DNA from: Steinernema hermaphroditum
Lineage: Eukaryota > Nematoda > Chromadorea > Rhabditida > Steinernematidae
Length of the DNA stretch: 41,799 nucleotides
Reading direction: 5' to 3'
Assembly: GCA_030435675.1 (NCBI GenBank)
Contig: JAUCMV010000024.1
Span: forward strand, 1-41,799
Shown: positions 9,538-19,385 of the stretch, piece after piece
How positions within the stretch are numbered: position 1 is the stretch's first letter
Layout: each line of letters starts with the position of its first letter
Translations under genes and position numbers: made by a program
The notes under the pieces: generated by a model
Databases searched by the model: none
What the model was told of the DNA's origin: nothing
What the model saw: only the letters and a program-made list of their open reading frames with translations

Positions 9538-10833
9538 ATGGACACGGTGCCGTACGACTTCGTCGCCAGTGTGATGCGACTCATATTCTCGACGGATCTC
9601 TATATGCAAGCCAAACATATCCGTGCGCTTGGAGGGAATTACGGTAGAATAGCTGGCCGAATAGCGCTGAAGTACGTGCATTGTGAGATATATGTCCCCG
9701 GGCTCTTCTCCGACGAACCTCTCGACGACGGTTCCGATCGGAAATTCTCCTGTTCGCCTGTGTTTAGGAGCAGTTTCTTCTGTAGGAAAGTGAGTCCCGA
9801 TTCGATCGCCGGAGTAAGAGATATCCGTCGGTTCTCCGTAACGTTTTCCAAACGTTATTGGCTCGATGAAGTGCCAGACATTCGTGACGGTATCACCCAT
9901 CGCCAATTCCTTAAACTGATGCAAATCTATCGACACACTCGGTTCCGTGAGCTAGCCATTTGGGACTTCCCATTAAGAGACGCATTCCAATTCGGGGCAA
10001 TTCCCAATGGCATGTCCTTCTTTAACTGCGTCACTTTGTGCTACCAGGAGAATATGTCATCTTTCAAAGAAGTCCTCATGAGGTTCTTGGACGCGCGAAA
10101 GCTGGAAGTGCTAAACTTGATATGCCGTGGATTGGAAAACTACTACGACACATACGACACTCGCCCCAAGCCTCTACCCGAAAGTCCACCACCAGAATGG
10201 CTCCGCGAAATCCTTCTGAAGACGTTTCTGCAGCCTCAGATGACATATCTATATCTTTGCTTCAATCCTTCTTGGATGTCGACGACGTTTTTTGATGCGG
10301 TGGTCACCCGATGGATCCAGAGCCCCGAAACGTTTCCCGAAACTATCTTTAGACGTATCACCTTCAAGGGTGCTCCTTCGCCGATACTTCTGCAGAAGTT
10401 CGGCTTTCGCACCATCTGCACCCCTCCCGTCCCAAATGATGATTTATTTTGGTGGCTGAGCGGCAGAGAACGGATTTTCGACCTTCCTCACCCCACGGAA
10501 CAGAAGCGAAGACTTGTCCTGCATGTCTACATCAAAAGCGACATGTTCAGCCAACGGAGGAACATTTCTGGCAAAAAATTTTTTGCGCTTGCTTCCGACT
10601 GCATGCTCGAGTTCTGGTTCAACCACGGGGAAGCTGCCTCTTTCTGCCGAGAGGAAACCCTGAATCTGTACAACATCCCCTGGAGCGGATCAAGCGATTG
10701 CATCAAGGAAATCCCCGGAAATCGGTGCTCTACTGAAGCGCTCGTGTGTCTTGTTGTCCTTGTGATTCTTTTCCTCGCGTTCCTCCGTTTTGCCCTACTA
10801 TTGTACTGCCCTTTGCATTGGGTTGATCCATGA
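9538..10833 (+). CDS. Nematode-family hypothetical protein (MDTVPYDF type) with repeat-derived membrane-like C-terminus
   Basis: A 431-residue single-exon ORF from the ATG at 9538. I chose it over the upstream ATG at 9490 because MDTVPYDFVASV matches the start I associate with a large, function-unknown nematode family (M-D-x-V-P-x-x-F). The middle is rich in aromatic and charged residues with alternating hydrophobics, a leucine-rich-like or F-box-associated fold at best; no catalytic motif is visible. The last 45 residues, from IKEIPGN, come from a 369-bp repeat also present at 23227. They add a strongly hydrophobic stretch (VCLVVLVILFLAFLRFALLLY) that would form one transmembrane helix. The native C-terminus therefore seems replaced or truncated. 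It could be a live gene or a recent pseudogene. Confidence 0.6.
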   Translation: MDTVPYDFVASVMRLIFSTDLYMQAKHIRALGGNYGRIAGRIALKYVHCEIYVPGLFSDEPLDDGSDRKFSCSPVFRSSFFCRKVSPDSIAGVRDIRRFSVTFSKRYWLDEVPDIRDGITHRQFLKLMQIYRHTRFRELAIWDFPLRDAFQFGAIPNGMSFFNCVTLCYQENMSSFKEVLMRFLDARKLEVLNLICRGLENYYDTYDTRPKPLPESPPPEWLREILLKTFLQPQMTYLYLCFNPSWMSTTFFDAVVTRWIQSPETFPETIFRRITFKGAPSPILLQKFGFRTICTPPVPNDDLFWWLSGRERIFDLPHPTEQKRRLVLHVYIKSDMFSQRRNISGKKFFALASDCMLEFWFNHGEAASFCREETLNLYNIPWSGSSDCIKEIPGNRCSTEALVCLVVLVILFLAFLRFALLLYCPLHWVDP

Positions 10834-11066
10834 CAAATGGCCCATTTTGTAACCATCCTTTAATTATACAATGTTTGCTCCCAGGGCCAAGCCGATGGGT
10901 ACATTGTTGAGTACAGTTAATTCTCTCCCCATATTGTGGTTTGCACCTTGTCCACTGTATTCCTCTTGATGTTGTCACATTTTTTGACTCTAAACCCCCT
11001 GTGTTCTATGAACGGAGGATCCAGATGTTGCCCAAAAAATCAGCTGATGTTATTACGTGCCAATGG
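10698..11066 (+). repeat. 369-bp dispersed repeat, copy 1
   Basis: Nearly identical to 23227-23594 from TTGCATCAAGGAAATC to GTGCCAATGG, with an odd base or two different. Sequences on both sides of the two copies are unrelated, so the boundaries are sharp. No terminal inverted repeats or target duplications were found. The first 136 bases are translated as the end of the upstream ORF. Confidence 0.85.
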
Positions 11067-11378
11067 TGTGGAAAACGTTTCGGATGTGCGTTATCACACG
11101 CAACCGATGTTCACTACGTGATAGGATGCTCGCCGAAACAGAGATAAACGTCTCCAAACAATGGAGATACGTAGATAACTGCTGCCACGCGGTAAAATCC
11201 TCAGATGTACAACGATAAATGGTGCGGATCTTGCTCCAAGCACCGTGACGAAACACAAGCGTCACACGATAACCAACGGCTTCACAAACGACGACGACAA
11301 CAACAATATGCGGACACTGGTCGCGCACTACAACGATACAACAAACGACAACGGTGCTTATCTTTTCACTCTTTTCAC
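11067..11378. other. No recognisable feature
   Basis: Short ORFs here have no domain. One (10941-11147) contains CQWCGKRF with later histidines, which suggests a zinc finger, but it begins inside the 369-bp repeat and lacks further support. Confidence 0.4.
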
Positions 11379-11745
11379 TCGACCTCTTTTTCGCTTTTTT
11401 CTTCGATTATCGAGCTGTTTGCTCCGTGTACGGCAGTACTAAGATATCAGCGAAGCTGTTAAGACAACAGGCTCGCCCTTCGGGCTCGCGTTAAATCAAT
11501 AGGCATAGTCCTAAGCCGGAGCCTAAGCCAAGCCGGGGTTTGCCTAAGCCAAGCCGGGGTCTGCCTAAGCCAAGCCGGGGTTTGCCTAAGCCCAGCCGGG
11601 GTTTGCCTAAGCCAAGCCAAAAATGAATGCAGGGCTCGCTTCGCTTGCTCGCAGCCTAAGTTTGTAGGCTGTTATCTTGTTAGTTATACTGGAAATCCGA
11701 CAGAAACAGCTCGATAATCGAAGAAAAAAGCGAAAAAGAGGTCGA
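11379..11745. mobile_element. Foldback/MITE-like element: 42-bp perfect inverted repeats around a minisatellite
   Basis: Arms 11379-11420 and 11704-11745 are perfect reverse complements over 42 bp. The interior has a 21-bp minisatellite (11521-11618), GGGCTCGC-type words on both sides, and no ORF. This fits a nonautonomous foldback or TIR element. Target duplications were not evident. Confidence 0.65.
11521..11618 (+). repeat. 21-bp minisatellite, about 4.7 copies, GCCTAAGCC core
   Basis: The unit GCCTAAGCCAAGCCGGGG plus TTT starts at 11521, 11542, 11563, 11584 and 11605 (last copy partial). Variants are TCT at 11560-11562 and CCAGCC in the fourth unit. Each unit begins with GCCTAAGCC, which contains the nematode telomere hexamer GCCTAA (TTAGGC on the other strand). 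The rest of the unit is not telomeric. Confidence 0.85.
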
Positions 11746-12022
11746 AAATTGGTGAAACTAAGGCGACAGAATGGTCCCGGAACGAATTGCCTGGCGCGGC
11801 AAGTAGATTTGTCCCCGCGTCAAATCGTTCTGCTCTCATGTCGGGGCGTGGCCCCGCGCTCCCGTCCCACGCGCGCCTCTGCCCGCGCGGCACGCTCGCT
11901 GCCCGCGGCAGTCTGCCCTGCAGCCTCACCCTTAAGCGGTCGCCCCGCGCCGCCTCCCTAAAACCAGCCTGCCTTATCTCCCTCTCCTCTCCCCTCGTTA
12001 TGCTTCCGCTACACCACGTAGT
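11746..12022. other. GC-rich stretch without supported gene
   Basis: 11800-11960 is markedly GC-rich and open in both strands (for example the 124-codon frame 11684-12058 on the minus strand), but the translations are Arg/Pro/Ala-rich composition artefacts with no motif. Confidence 0.4.
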
Positions 12023-12240
12023 AAGGTACAGATCGTCACAAAATCGATAATCCACCAATCAGCACATATTTAAGCCCCGCCCTAAAGATTGGATAGAAAG
12101 TGGGCGGAGTTTCATGGAATGTGAATAATTATTAATCAATTATTAATTAATTAGTTATTAATCAATTATTAATTAATTAACTGTGTGACGATTGGTTGTA
12201 AACTGATTTTTGTTTCATGAACCTGATGATCAATGATCAG
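12023..12240. mobile_element. MITE-like repeat, copy b
   Basis: The second copy of the repeat at 8777-9001, starting AAGGTACAGATCGTCACA. It lacks the internal GGGCGGAGTTTCATGG duplication and has one more AATTATTAATTAATTA block. It cuts off the third exon of the hAT-2 remnant that starts at 12241. Confidence 0.6.
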
Positions 12241-13062
12241 GTTGCGGTTGTCTTCCGAAGTCCATGAGTCAGAAGTGAACGACACAAATTTAGCACTTTC
12301 CAGACGATTCTGGATTCTCTTCTTGTATTCTTCGTACAAGTTGGGGATATCTGTTCTCGAAACAGAGGTTCGTGATCTATAGACTATACCGTTATTTGAA
12401 ATTTTCGGAGAAAACTTACCTCACGTTGTACCACGGTGCTAGAATTTAGAACAAATTAACGAATCCTCGTCGTTCGACGATACAGAAAGGTTCTGAATCC
12501 ACAGCCACCATCAACGCTATGGCTCTGTTGACTGCGGCTGTTTTCGCACCGTCTTCTCTCCAATCTCCTTAACTCAACAAAGATAAATAGGACATTTATT
12601 CTGTCGTGACTTACTGATACATGATATGATGGAAGGTGTCTTGTCATCAACCTTTCGTTTCTTTACTGCATGGACCGCACCGGAAAAAACTGCGTAATCA
12701 TCTGCGTGCTTCGACTTCAAATGTCTTGAAAGTCCGCTAGTATTTCCGTCTTTTCGAGAAATTTTTTTGCGACAGGACAGGCATACGGCTGCGTCGCTTT
12801 GCAGATCGAAGTAATCCGCGTAGCGTGAAGAACTCATAATAGCGAGATCGCAGAAGAACGGAGTTTTAGCGGAGTTTCCTCCTCACATGTTTACCGTAAC
12901 TACCGTACTCTTCGAAATGGAATACAGTAATCCGTGTGAGACCGAGCATCAAAGTCTCGCCGAGAGTCTCAGCACTTTTCCGAGACCGAGACTACCGAGA
13001 CCGAGACTGAAAAAAAGACGAGAATTCCGAGACCGAGACGAGACCGAGACTGCACGGCTCTG
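12241..13062 (-). pseudogene. hAT transposase remnant (hAT-2), 5' three exons only
   Basis: Minus-strand start of a hAT transposase. Exon 1 (12837-12615) encodes a BED zinc finger, CLSC...HLKSKH. A 47-bp intron (12614-12568) is followed by exon 2 (12567-12420, 148 bp, the same length as hAT-1 exon 2), then an intron and exon 3 (12376 to about 12241). Exon 2 reads RAIALMVAVDSEPF, homologous to RALALMLAVDSQPF of hAT-1, but has an in-frame stop after GFVNLF. Exon 3 has SFTSDSWTSEDN, the first catalytic-Asp region. The rest is missing at the MITE junction. The 5' end carries GAGACCGAGACC subterminal repeats and a terminal CAGAGCCGTGCAG at 13050-13062. Dead copy of a second hAT family. Confidence 0.8.
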
Positions 13063-13111
13063 GTCCCGATCCGTCACAGAGAAATGAAATAGAGTCAGAA
13101 GGACCCGGGAG

Positions 13112-15485
13112 CAGGGCTGTGCGAGTTTTGAGTTTTGAGTTTTGGGGTTTTGAGGCTTTTTTTTGGGTTTTGAGTTTTGAGTTTTGAGTTTTGAATTTTT
13201 GGCAAAACTCGACTCAAAACTCGGTCCTGAAGCGAAATCTATGAAATCCCAGTTTGGGGAAATGTTTCCGCACATTTCCATTCACCTTTCTGTATTCAAC
13301 TGTTCGCCGTGAGCTAGCGCTATGGGACTGTCTGTTTACGATGATTACTTCGCGACTGATGTCGCGAAAGGCACAACGAAGTGCAGAACTTGTAAACAAG
13401 AGGTTTCGCGAAAGAATGGTGGTACAACAAGCCTCATCAAGCATATGAAGCGCCATCATGAAGGATTATATGAGCAACTACAAGAACGGAAGACAGAACC
13501 GAATAACAAGAAGAGGAAGCTCGATCCACAGACGCCTTCTATTTCGTCTGCATTTGGTAAACTTTCCGTTTGGTTGATATATCAACTTTTAATTTAGGAG
13601 CTTGGCAACCTGGCGGAACCAGATATGAATCTGCATCTCGTGCGTTGGCATTGATGCTAGCGGTCGATTCGCAACCGTTCGCAATGGTGGACAGACCGGG
13701 ATTCCAAAATTTCTGCAAAGTTCTGGCTCCATCTTTCAAAATACGGTACTTTTATTGTAACTATGTCTTTTGTAACTATGTTAATTATTAGGTCTCGCAC
13801 GTCCATGATGCGGATGGATATTCCCACACTTTACGCAGATTACAAGAAGCGAGTCCAAGGCCGAGTGGAAAAAGCCTCGTACATCTCCTTTACCACAGAC
13901 TCGTGGTCTTCCGAAGACAATCGACATTCCTTGTTATCGCTTACCGGGCACTGGGTCCATGGCGGACGACAAGAGTTCCGAGTCCTAGGAGTGATTCCTA
14001 TCCGCGGCCGCCACAACTCTGAGAATCTATCTAGTCTTCTTCTGTCCTGCCTGGCCGACTTCATCGGAAAAGATGACAAGAACAAGTGTCATTTGGTTGT
14101 GAGGGACGCAGCAAGTACTATGAAGAAGACAACACGGATGTGTGGCTTGGCTTCGATAGACTGCTTCGCACATAAACTTCAACTGGTAAGTTCCGATTAA
14201 TTCCAACTCTTACTGAATTGGCTGACTTCAGGCTGTCTACGGTGGACTCGGAAGCGTTATCGATGACGAAGACCAATTTACAACCCTCATTGAGAACACT
14301 AAGAAATTTGTCCGAAAGTTGAGGAAATCGCCGGTGGATAGAGATCACTTTAAGGATCTCCAATCACTTGAGAAGCTTTCTCCGCGTTGGCTCGTAAAGG
14401 TAAATGTGCGGATTAAGCGTAAGTCAGTTCTTTGATTCAGGGAATCGAAGTGCGTTGGAGTTCGCTCCACGATATGCTTGAGCGCTTCGTGGAAAACCGC
14501 TCTGTCGTGAAGGCTTTTCTAATTGACCGAAGCGATTATCCCAAGTTTAACTCCGGCGATTTTTCGATGATGATGAAGATCCTCCATGCACTGAAACCCA
14601 TCAAAGAAGCAACGACGATGCTCCAAGGCCGATCCGTGACAATATCCGCCGTCATTCCTACAATCTTCGTTCTACGACGTGCCCTAAATGATGCTGCCTC
14701 GGAACTTTGTTATCCGGGATCGAAAGCGACGCCAATTTTGTTGTAGCAACATTGCTTGATGCACGTTTCAAGCGCGATTTCATCGAGGCGGAGAAAAAGG
14801 ACGAAGCAGCTGCTTGCCTTATGGATGCAGCCTTCGAAGTTCTCAACGACGCAAATGCCCGAATCAAGACCTCAACAAAGCCTCCTGTTGCAGCAACGGA
14901 TGATAACAGCAGCCAGATGTCGTTTTTTGAGAAGTACCGATCCGTCCAGATATCAGAAGACCCTATCAGCTCACCTCCTTTGGATGACAAACTGCGGCTA
15001 CGTCTGGTAAAGAAAAACTTTGGCTATTGAGTACAACGTCATGTTTAGGAAGTCGATAAATACCTCGGCGAATCAGCTCAACCACTTGCCGATCCGATTC
15101 AATACTGGGCAAACACTGTGTATGCCGAACAGTTCCCCACTCTGTCGCAGATGGCCAAGAAGTATTTATCCGCTCCGGCCACGTCAGTCGAAAGCGAAAG
15201 ACTGTTCTCTACTGCATCACTGGCACTCACCAATCTCCGAAGGTCGATGTCACCCGAAAACCTCCAGAAGCTGCTATTCCTGAAGTCCAATGTGCCGCTG
15301 GAAGGCTTCGCCGAAAAAACGACCTAATACTACTGTATTTCTGTTATTCCAGCGTTATTTGTTAAAGTTGTTCCAGAATTACTTTTGAGTTTTGAGTTTT
15401 GGTTTCGAGTTTTGAGTTTTGGTTTTGAGGTCGTCAAAAAAGTTTTGAGTTTTGACTTTCGAGTTTTGAGTTTCGCACAGCCCTG
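13112..15485 (+). mobile_element. hAT transposon (hAT-1), complete with 8-bp target duplication
   Basis: Termini are CAGGGCTGTGCGA at 13112 and its reverse complement ending at 15485. The element is flanked by a perfect 8-bp duplication CCCGGGAG (13104-13111 and 15486-15493), the hAT hallmark. Subterminal arrays of GAGTTTTG occur next to both ends; they lie in the same orientation on the plus strand at both ends although the 13-bp tips are inverted. Length is 2374 bp with a spliced transposase inside. It landed at the edge of a tRNA-like sequence. Confidence 0.95.
13322..15327 (+). CDS. hAT transposase with BED finger, 6 exons, one net frameshift
   Basis: It would cut and paste the hAT element in the nucleus. 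Exons: 13322-13556, 13598-13745, 13792-14185, 14232-14399, 14441-15006 and 15049-15327, with introns of 41-46 bp, all GT-AG. Exon 1 holds the BED zinc finger (CRTC...HMKRHH). Exon 3 holds SFTTDSWSS (first Asp) and VVRDAAS (second Asp), then CFAHKLQL. Exon 6 holds the C-terminal dimerisation domain with YLSAPATSVESERLFS (catalytic Glu in SVESER). Exon 5 is 566 bp and changes frame near 14715, as if one base were missing; otherwise the gene is complete. Either a very young inactivating mutation or a consensus error. Confidence 0.85.
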
Positions 15486-15552
15486 CCCGGGAGGAGTCGA
15501 ACCTGGAAGCCTCGCGCGGAAGCCGCCTTGTACCACTCAGCCACAAGCGCAC
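15486..15552 (-). tRNA. tRNA-like sequence a (probable pseudogene or SINE head)
   Basis: On the minus strand an A-box-like TGGCTGAGTGG and a B box GGTTCGACTCC are spaced as in a tRNA, with an anticodon-arm-like GGCTT/AGGCT stem. Acceptor ends do not pair and the T stem has two mismatches, so a working tRNA is unlikely. The hAT-1 duplication overlaps its 3' end. Confidence 0.4.
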
Positions 15553-15611
15553 TAAGGGTGGAAGGTCAGAGAGGGTATACATACCCGTCGTCTATCCTTT
15601 GATAATTAAAA

Positions 15612-15694
15612 GTTCGCAGCCGGAGTCGAACCTGCAAGCGATGACGTCACCCTCTCGTATCAACGCGCGCCCTTGACCAGTCAACCACACGAAC
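15612..15694 (-). tRNA. tRNA-like sequence b
   Basis: 83 bases on the minus strand. The 7-base acceptor ends GTTCGTG and TGCGAAC pair fully with two wobbles. The B box GGTTCGACTCC is perfect, and the D-arm-like stretch reads GGTTGACTGGTCAAGG. The anticodon arm is poor and the variable region long. It shares upstream flank words (GTATAC, TTTGA) with tRNA-like a, so the two look like a tandem duplication of a pol III-type unit. Confidence 0.4.
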
Positions 15695-15997
15695 AGTCAG
15701 GATTGAGGAGGGAGAGAGTATACATAACCCCCCCGTCTGATCTTTGACCTTGAAAAATTGCAGCAGGGGGGGGCGAAGGTGTGTCGAGGCCCGTGGGAAG
15801 GTGAAGGGGCCAGACGCTGGGAAAATCATAATTACAATTAGAAAGGTGTACCGATTGACCTTTTAGGACAACAAAGTATCATCTTGGGGTCATCACTTTT
15901 GGAGGGTAAGAGAGGTAATTCAGCAAAGAAAAAGCTGTTCCTGAACATTGTTTCCAGAGATATACGCTTCATGTTCCATTTATACGTGTTCCATGTT
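15695..15997. other. No recognisable feature
   Basis: A homopolymer-rich stretch (runs of C near 15729 and G near 15766) with only short chance ORFs. Confidence 0.4.
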
Positions 15998-18846
15998 TTA
16001 CAGATTTACAGATTTATTTTACAATATCATATGCTTACACATAGTTGCACCCAAAGTTATCACCATCTTCGTTCGTAGTTTCTTCTTGTTCTTCTGCCGC
16101 GGAGACGATCCCTTCAAACAATGGAGCTTCGGGCCTGAGCTTCAGACGTTTGATCTCCTCGGTAGCACCACGATGAGAGATCTTCGGTCCGTGCGAGGTT
16201 CTGCCAGCGTTGAGTTCCTACTGTCCTCACGATGTCGTCCCTCCAGCGTGTCCTCGGTCTTCCCAGCGGGCGTGTGTTCGGAGGCCTCCATTCCGTGATC
16301 CGGGTGGACCATTTGTCGCGGTCTTCGACGTTGTTCGCCAATTTCCACGCGAACGTCCACTTCCGTTTAATCGCAGTTTCACAGATGTCTTTCACTTTCG
16401 TCACTCCTCGAATCCAATCGTTTGTTCTTCTGTCTAGTAGTCTCACTCCGATCATCCGACGCTTCGTTGCGCTGCCGCCAGTTTCTTCTTCATTGACTTG
16501 GTAAGGGCCCAAGTTTCGGATCCATAAAGCATTGTTGGCAGGATGCACATGTCGAACAGCCTTCTTTTCCATTTCATGTCAACGGATGGGGAAGTTAGGA
16601 GAACTTTATGTTGCCTGAACGCATTCCATCCGGAGCTGATGCGGCGTCCTACTTCTTTTCTGTGGTCTCTGATCATCTCGACTTCCTGGCCTAAATATAC
16701 GAAGCTTTTTACACACTCTAAACTCACATCATTTAGGCGAATGTCGAGTTCTTCATTCGTCAAGATTTTCGTCTTCGTCTCGTTGATCTTGGAGTCTCAC
16801 TCTTGTCGCGGTGGCGAGCGGTCGGTCCCCCCGGTCGCTCTCCGAGTGTCCGGTTGGTCTGATGGTAAACCCTGTGGCAGTTGTGAGTTTTCCGGCTTCC
16901 AGAGGGAATTGGGACACCCGGAAGCCGTAGTCCCACCACCGCTGACAAACAAGATGTCCGACGCCAGGAATCCGGCTGCGTGAGATGTCACCCTGAAGGT
17001 CGCCGACGCTCTGAGGACCACCGAAGACGCAATTCCCGGACCACGAATTCATCTCTCCGAAGAAGATGCGAGCTCAAAAGCCTCCTCTGTGCCGCAAACG
17101 CCCCGAGAAGAAGAAGTTCTACTGCCATTTCCGAAGTTTTGCCGTCTCCCACATGCCCCGTGATGCGCGCCGTCTCCGACCGGTTCGCCATAAGCGCCAC
17201 GCCAGGGATGAAGCCGGCTAAAACGAGACATCCTCCGTTTGTCTATTATTCGGTGTTGTGCAAGGCGCAAGCCTTTGATTCACGAAATAAACTCGTAAAC
17301 TCGTAAACTCGTTGATCTTTAGCCCATGTCGTCGGGAGATGGCGTTGAGCTCGTTTACCATCGTCTGAAGCTCTTCTTGCGAGTTGGCAATTAGTGCTAT
17401 GTCATCTGCAAAACGAAGGTTGTTGAGTTTCGTACCGTTGACGTTGATTCCATATTGGTTCCAATTCAGTTGTTGGAAGACGCTTTCCAGTGCCGCAGTG
17501 AATAGTTTCGGACTGATGACGTCACCTTGTCTCACTCCTCGTTGTATTTCGATTGTTATGCGATCATCTCCTAGTTGGATGTGAGACTTGGCTTCTCCGT
17601 ATATTTTCCGCATCATTGCCGTGATTTGAGCCGGCACTCCTTGCTCTTGAAGGGCTTTCCACACCGCATTCATTTCAATCGAGTCGAAGGCCTTTTCGTA
17701 ATCTACAAATGCAATATACAAGGGAATCTGGTACTCACGGGCACGTTCTAGAAGTTCGTTGAGCGCATGAAGGTGATCGATTGTTGAGTAGTTCTTCCGA
17801 AAACCAGCTTGTTCCACTGGTTGTGCTTCATCTAATACGCGTTCAATCCGCTGGTTGATCACTTTTGTGAATAACTTGTAGATCACTGGGAGCAGAGATA
17901 TGGGACGGTAGTTCTTGATTTGCAGTGGGTCTCCCTTTTTGTACAGCAATATCGTAGACGAATCCGCCATCTTATCCGGGAGTTCGCAGTGGGTAACACA
18001 TCTGTTGAAGAGATTTGTCAACATTGGAAGAAGCTCTTTCTTTGCGGACTTCAGCATTTCTACAGTGATGTTGTCGATTCCAGGGCTTTTTCCGCATTTT
18101 GTTCGGTTTAGCGCCTCTTCGACCTCGCTTCTTAGAATCATTTGGCATTCGTCTGTTGACTCGAATTCTCTGTAATCAACGTGAACCGTCTGCGTATATA
18201 AGTCTTCGTAGAAATTCCTGATGACATCATGTATGTCTGACTTACTTGTGCAGAGGCTACCTTCTTTATCACGGATTTGGATGATCTGCTTTCTTCCTAC
18301 GGCCACTTCTCCGCGAATTTTCCGCAAACCTTTTGAGTTTGTTATCGCCTTTTCCACCAGTTCTCGATGGTGGTTCGCGATATCCTTTCTCACGCATCTC
18401 ATGCCTCTGACGAAGCAGTTGTTTCGTTGAATCGGATAGTCTATCCTTGCGGATGATCGGTTCGTTAGCGAGTTCGGCAGCATCTTGAAGTGTTCTGACC
18501 AGTTCCTCGTATTCATTTGACGTTGTACCACGGCTTATCAATCGTGAAGCGACAGCAGCCTGGAAAATTTCACGATTTAGGCGGTATTTACCTTTAGACT
18601 GCTGTCGTTCGTTTGACGCTGAGGTTGTACTTTCTGATTTGATCTCTGCACGAAGTAGCCGGTGGTCGGAACCTGCGAAGTGCTTTCCGAGAACGGTTGA
18701 TGATTTGAAATTGAGGCATTTCGGCGCCAGAACGTAATCAATGCAGTTTCTCGTACGGCGATCAGGGGATAACCATGTCCATCTGCGTCCAGGTCTGCTT
18801 TTAAAGTATGAATTTACTGATCGCAGGTTGAAATCGCATATGAGCT
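15998..18846 (-). pseudogene. RTE-clade LINE, 5'-truncated, frameshifted, interrupted
   Basis: Minus-strand non-LTR retrotransposon. From 18846 inward it has the end of an AP-like endonuclease (RRWTW, then SDHRLL near 18660), a linker, and the reverse transcriptase (18531 to about 17310) with YRPISLLPVIYKLFTKV, FVDYEKAFDS, GVRQGDVISPKLF and FADDIALIA. A 517-bp insertion (16791-17307) splits it directly after KINE. RT then resumes (16790 to about 16480) with FVYLGQEV and YGSETWALT. A frameshift near 16485 leads into the C-terminal part WIRGVTKVKDI and GRPRTRWRDD (to 16114). The 3' end has a short tandem tail, ACAGATTT twice on the plus strand near 16000-16015, typical of RTE. Most of the endonuclease is missing. 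Confidence 0.88.
16791..17307 (+). mobile_element. 517-bp retroposon-like insertion with 12-bp target duplication
   Basis: CTCGTTGATCTT occurs at 16779-16790 and again at 17308-17319; between them lie 517 bp that interrupt the RTE reading frame. The right end is AAATAAACTCGT followed by AAACTCGT repeats, a short tandem tail like those of RTE-mobilised retroposons. There is no clear ORF. Related, partial copies lie at 18841-19130 (opposite orientation), 21680-21731 and 22954-23088. Confidence 0.85.
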
Positions 18847-19130
18847 CGCATATGCTTCGAAAAGATGAGTCCCTGGTCCAGAAGTTGCGTTTTCGTCGGT
18901 GGTGGCATCCTCAGAGCGTCGGCGACCTTCGGGATGACATCGCACGCAGCCGGATTCCTGGCGTCGGACATCTTGTTGTCAGTGGTGGTGGGACTACGGC
19001 TTCCGGGTGTCCCAATTCCCTCTGGAAGCCGGAAAACTCATACATGCCACAGGGTTTGCTGTCTGACCAACCGGACGCTCAAAGAGCGACCGGAGGGACC
19101 GACCGCTCGCCACCGCGACACGAGTGAGAT
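18841..19130 (-). repeat. Second copy of the 517-bp retroposon family, partial
   Basis: Starts at GAGCTCGCAT and ends near CCGCGACACGAGTGAGA, matching the reverse complement of about 16797-17085 with scattered differences. It abuts the 5'-truncated end of the RTE, so the RTE core lies between oppositely oriented copies of this family. Confidence 0.8.
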
Positions 19131-19210
19131 AAGTAGCTGCGGCTCCTAAAGCTTATAGCTATGTTTTGGTTTGTGATAACACCACGAGCCCTTTCGTATG
19201 CCTCTTTCAG

Positions 19211-19385
19211 GAAAATGGAAAGACAGAGGTAAAGCTCCGGGGAATAACCCTCGATGCTGATGTCTCCAAAATGATTCACTTTGAATCAATGAAGGAGCTG
19301 GTCGAAGAGTTCGTCGATCACACCAAAATACGAGCCGACGGCACACGTCTGGTCGACAATATTCTTGCTGACCAACACAGTGGGG
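19211..19385 (+). pseudogene. Maverick/Polinton protein-primed DNA polymerase B, C-terminal fragment
   Basis: The translated stretch starts after a possible splice acceptor (CTCTTTCAG, 19202-19210) with ENGKTEVKLRGITLDAD and continues to FESMKELVEEFVDHTK. This resembles the end of Polinton PolB, where a G-(I/F)-T-L motif precedes a lysine-rich F-E-x-M-K-x-L-V segment. Palm and exonuclease domains are absent. The frame stays open to 19816 but becomes Arg/Ser-rich without homology I can recognise. The identification rests on a short motif and on Polinton genes 1 kb downstream. Confidence 0.5.

Noticed and set aside
11521..11618. CRISPR array
   Set aside because: Units are contiguous 21-bp repeats without spacers, in a eukaryotic context.
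11684..12058. 124-codon minus-strand ORF in GC-rich DNA
   Set aside because: Composition-driven opening on both strands with no motif.
16797..19130. Oppositely oriented 517-family copies as TIRs of a composite transposon around the RTE core
   Set aside because: The left copy is a separate insertion with its own 12-bp duplication inside the RTE, and the RTE continues beyond it to 15998.
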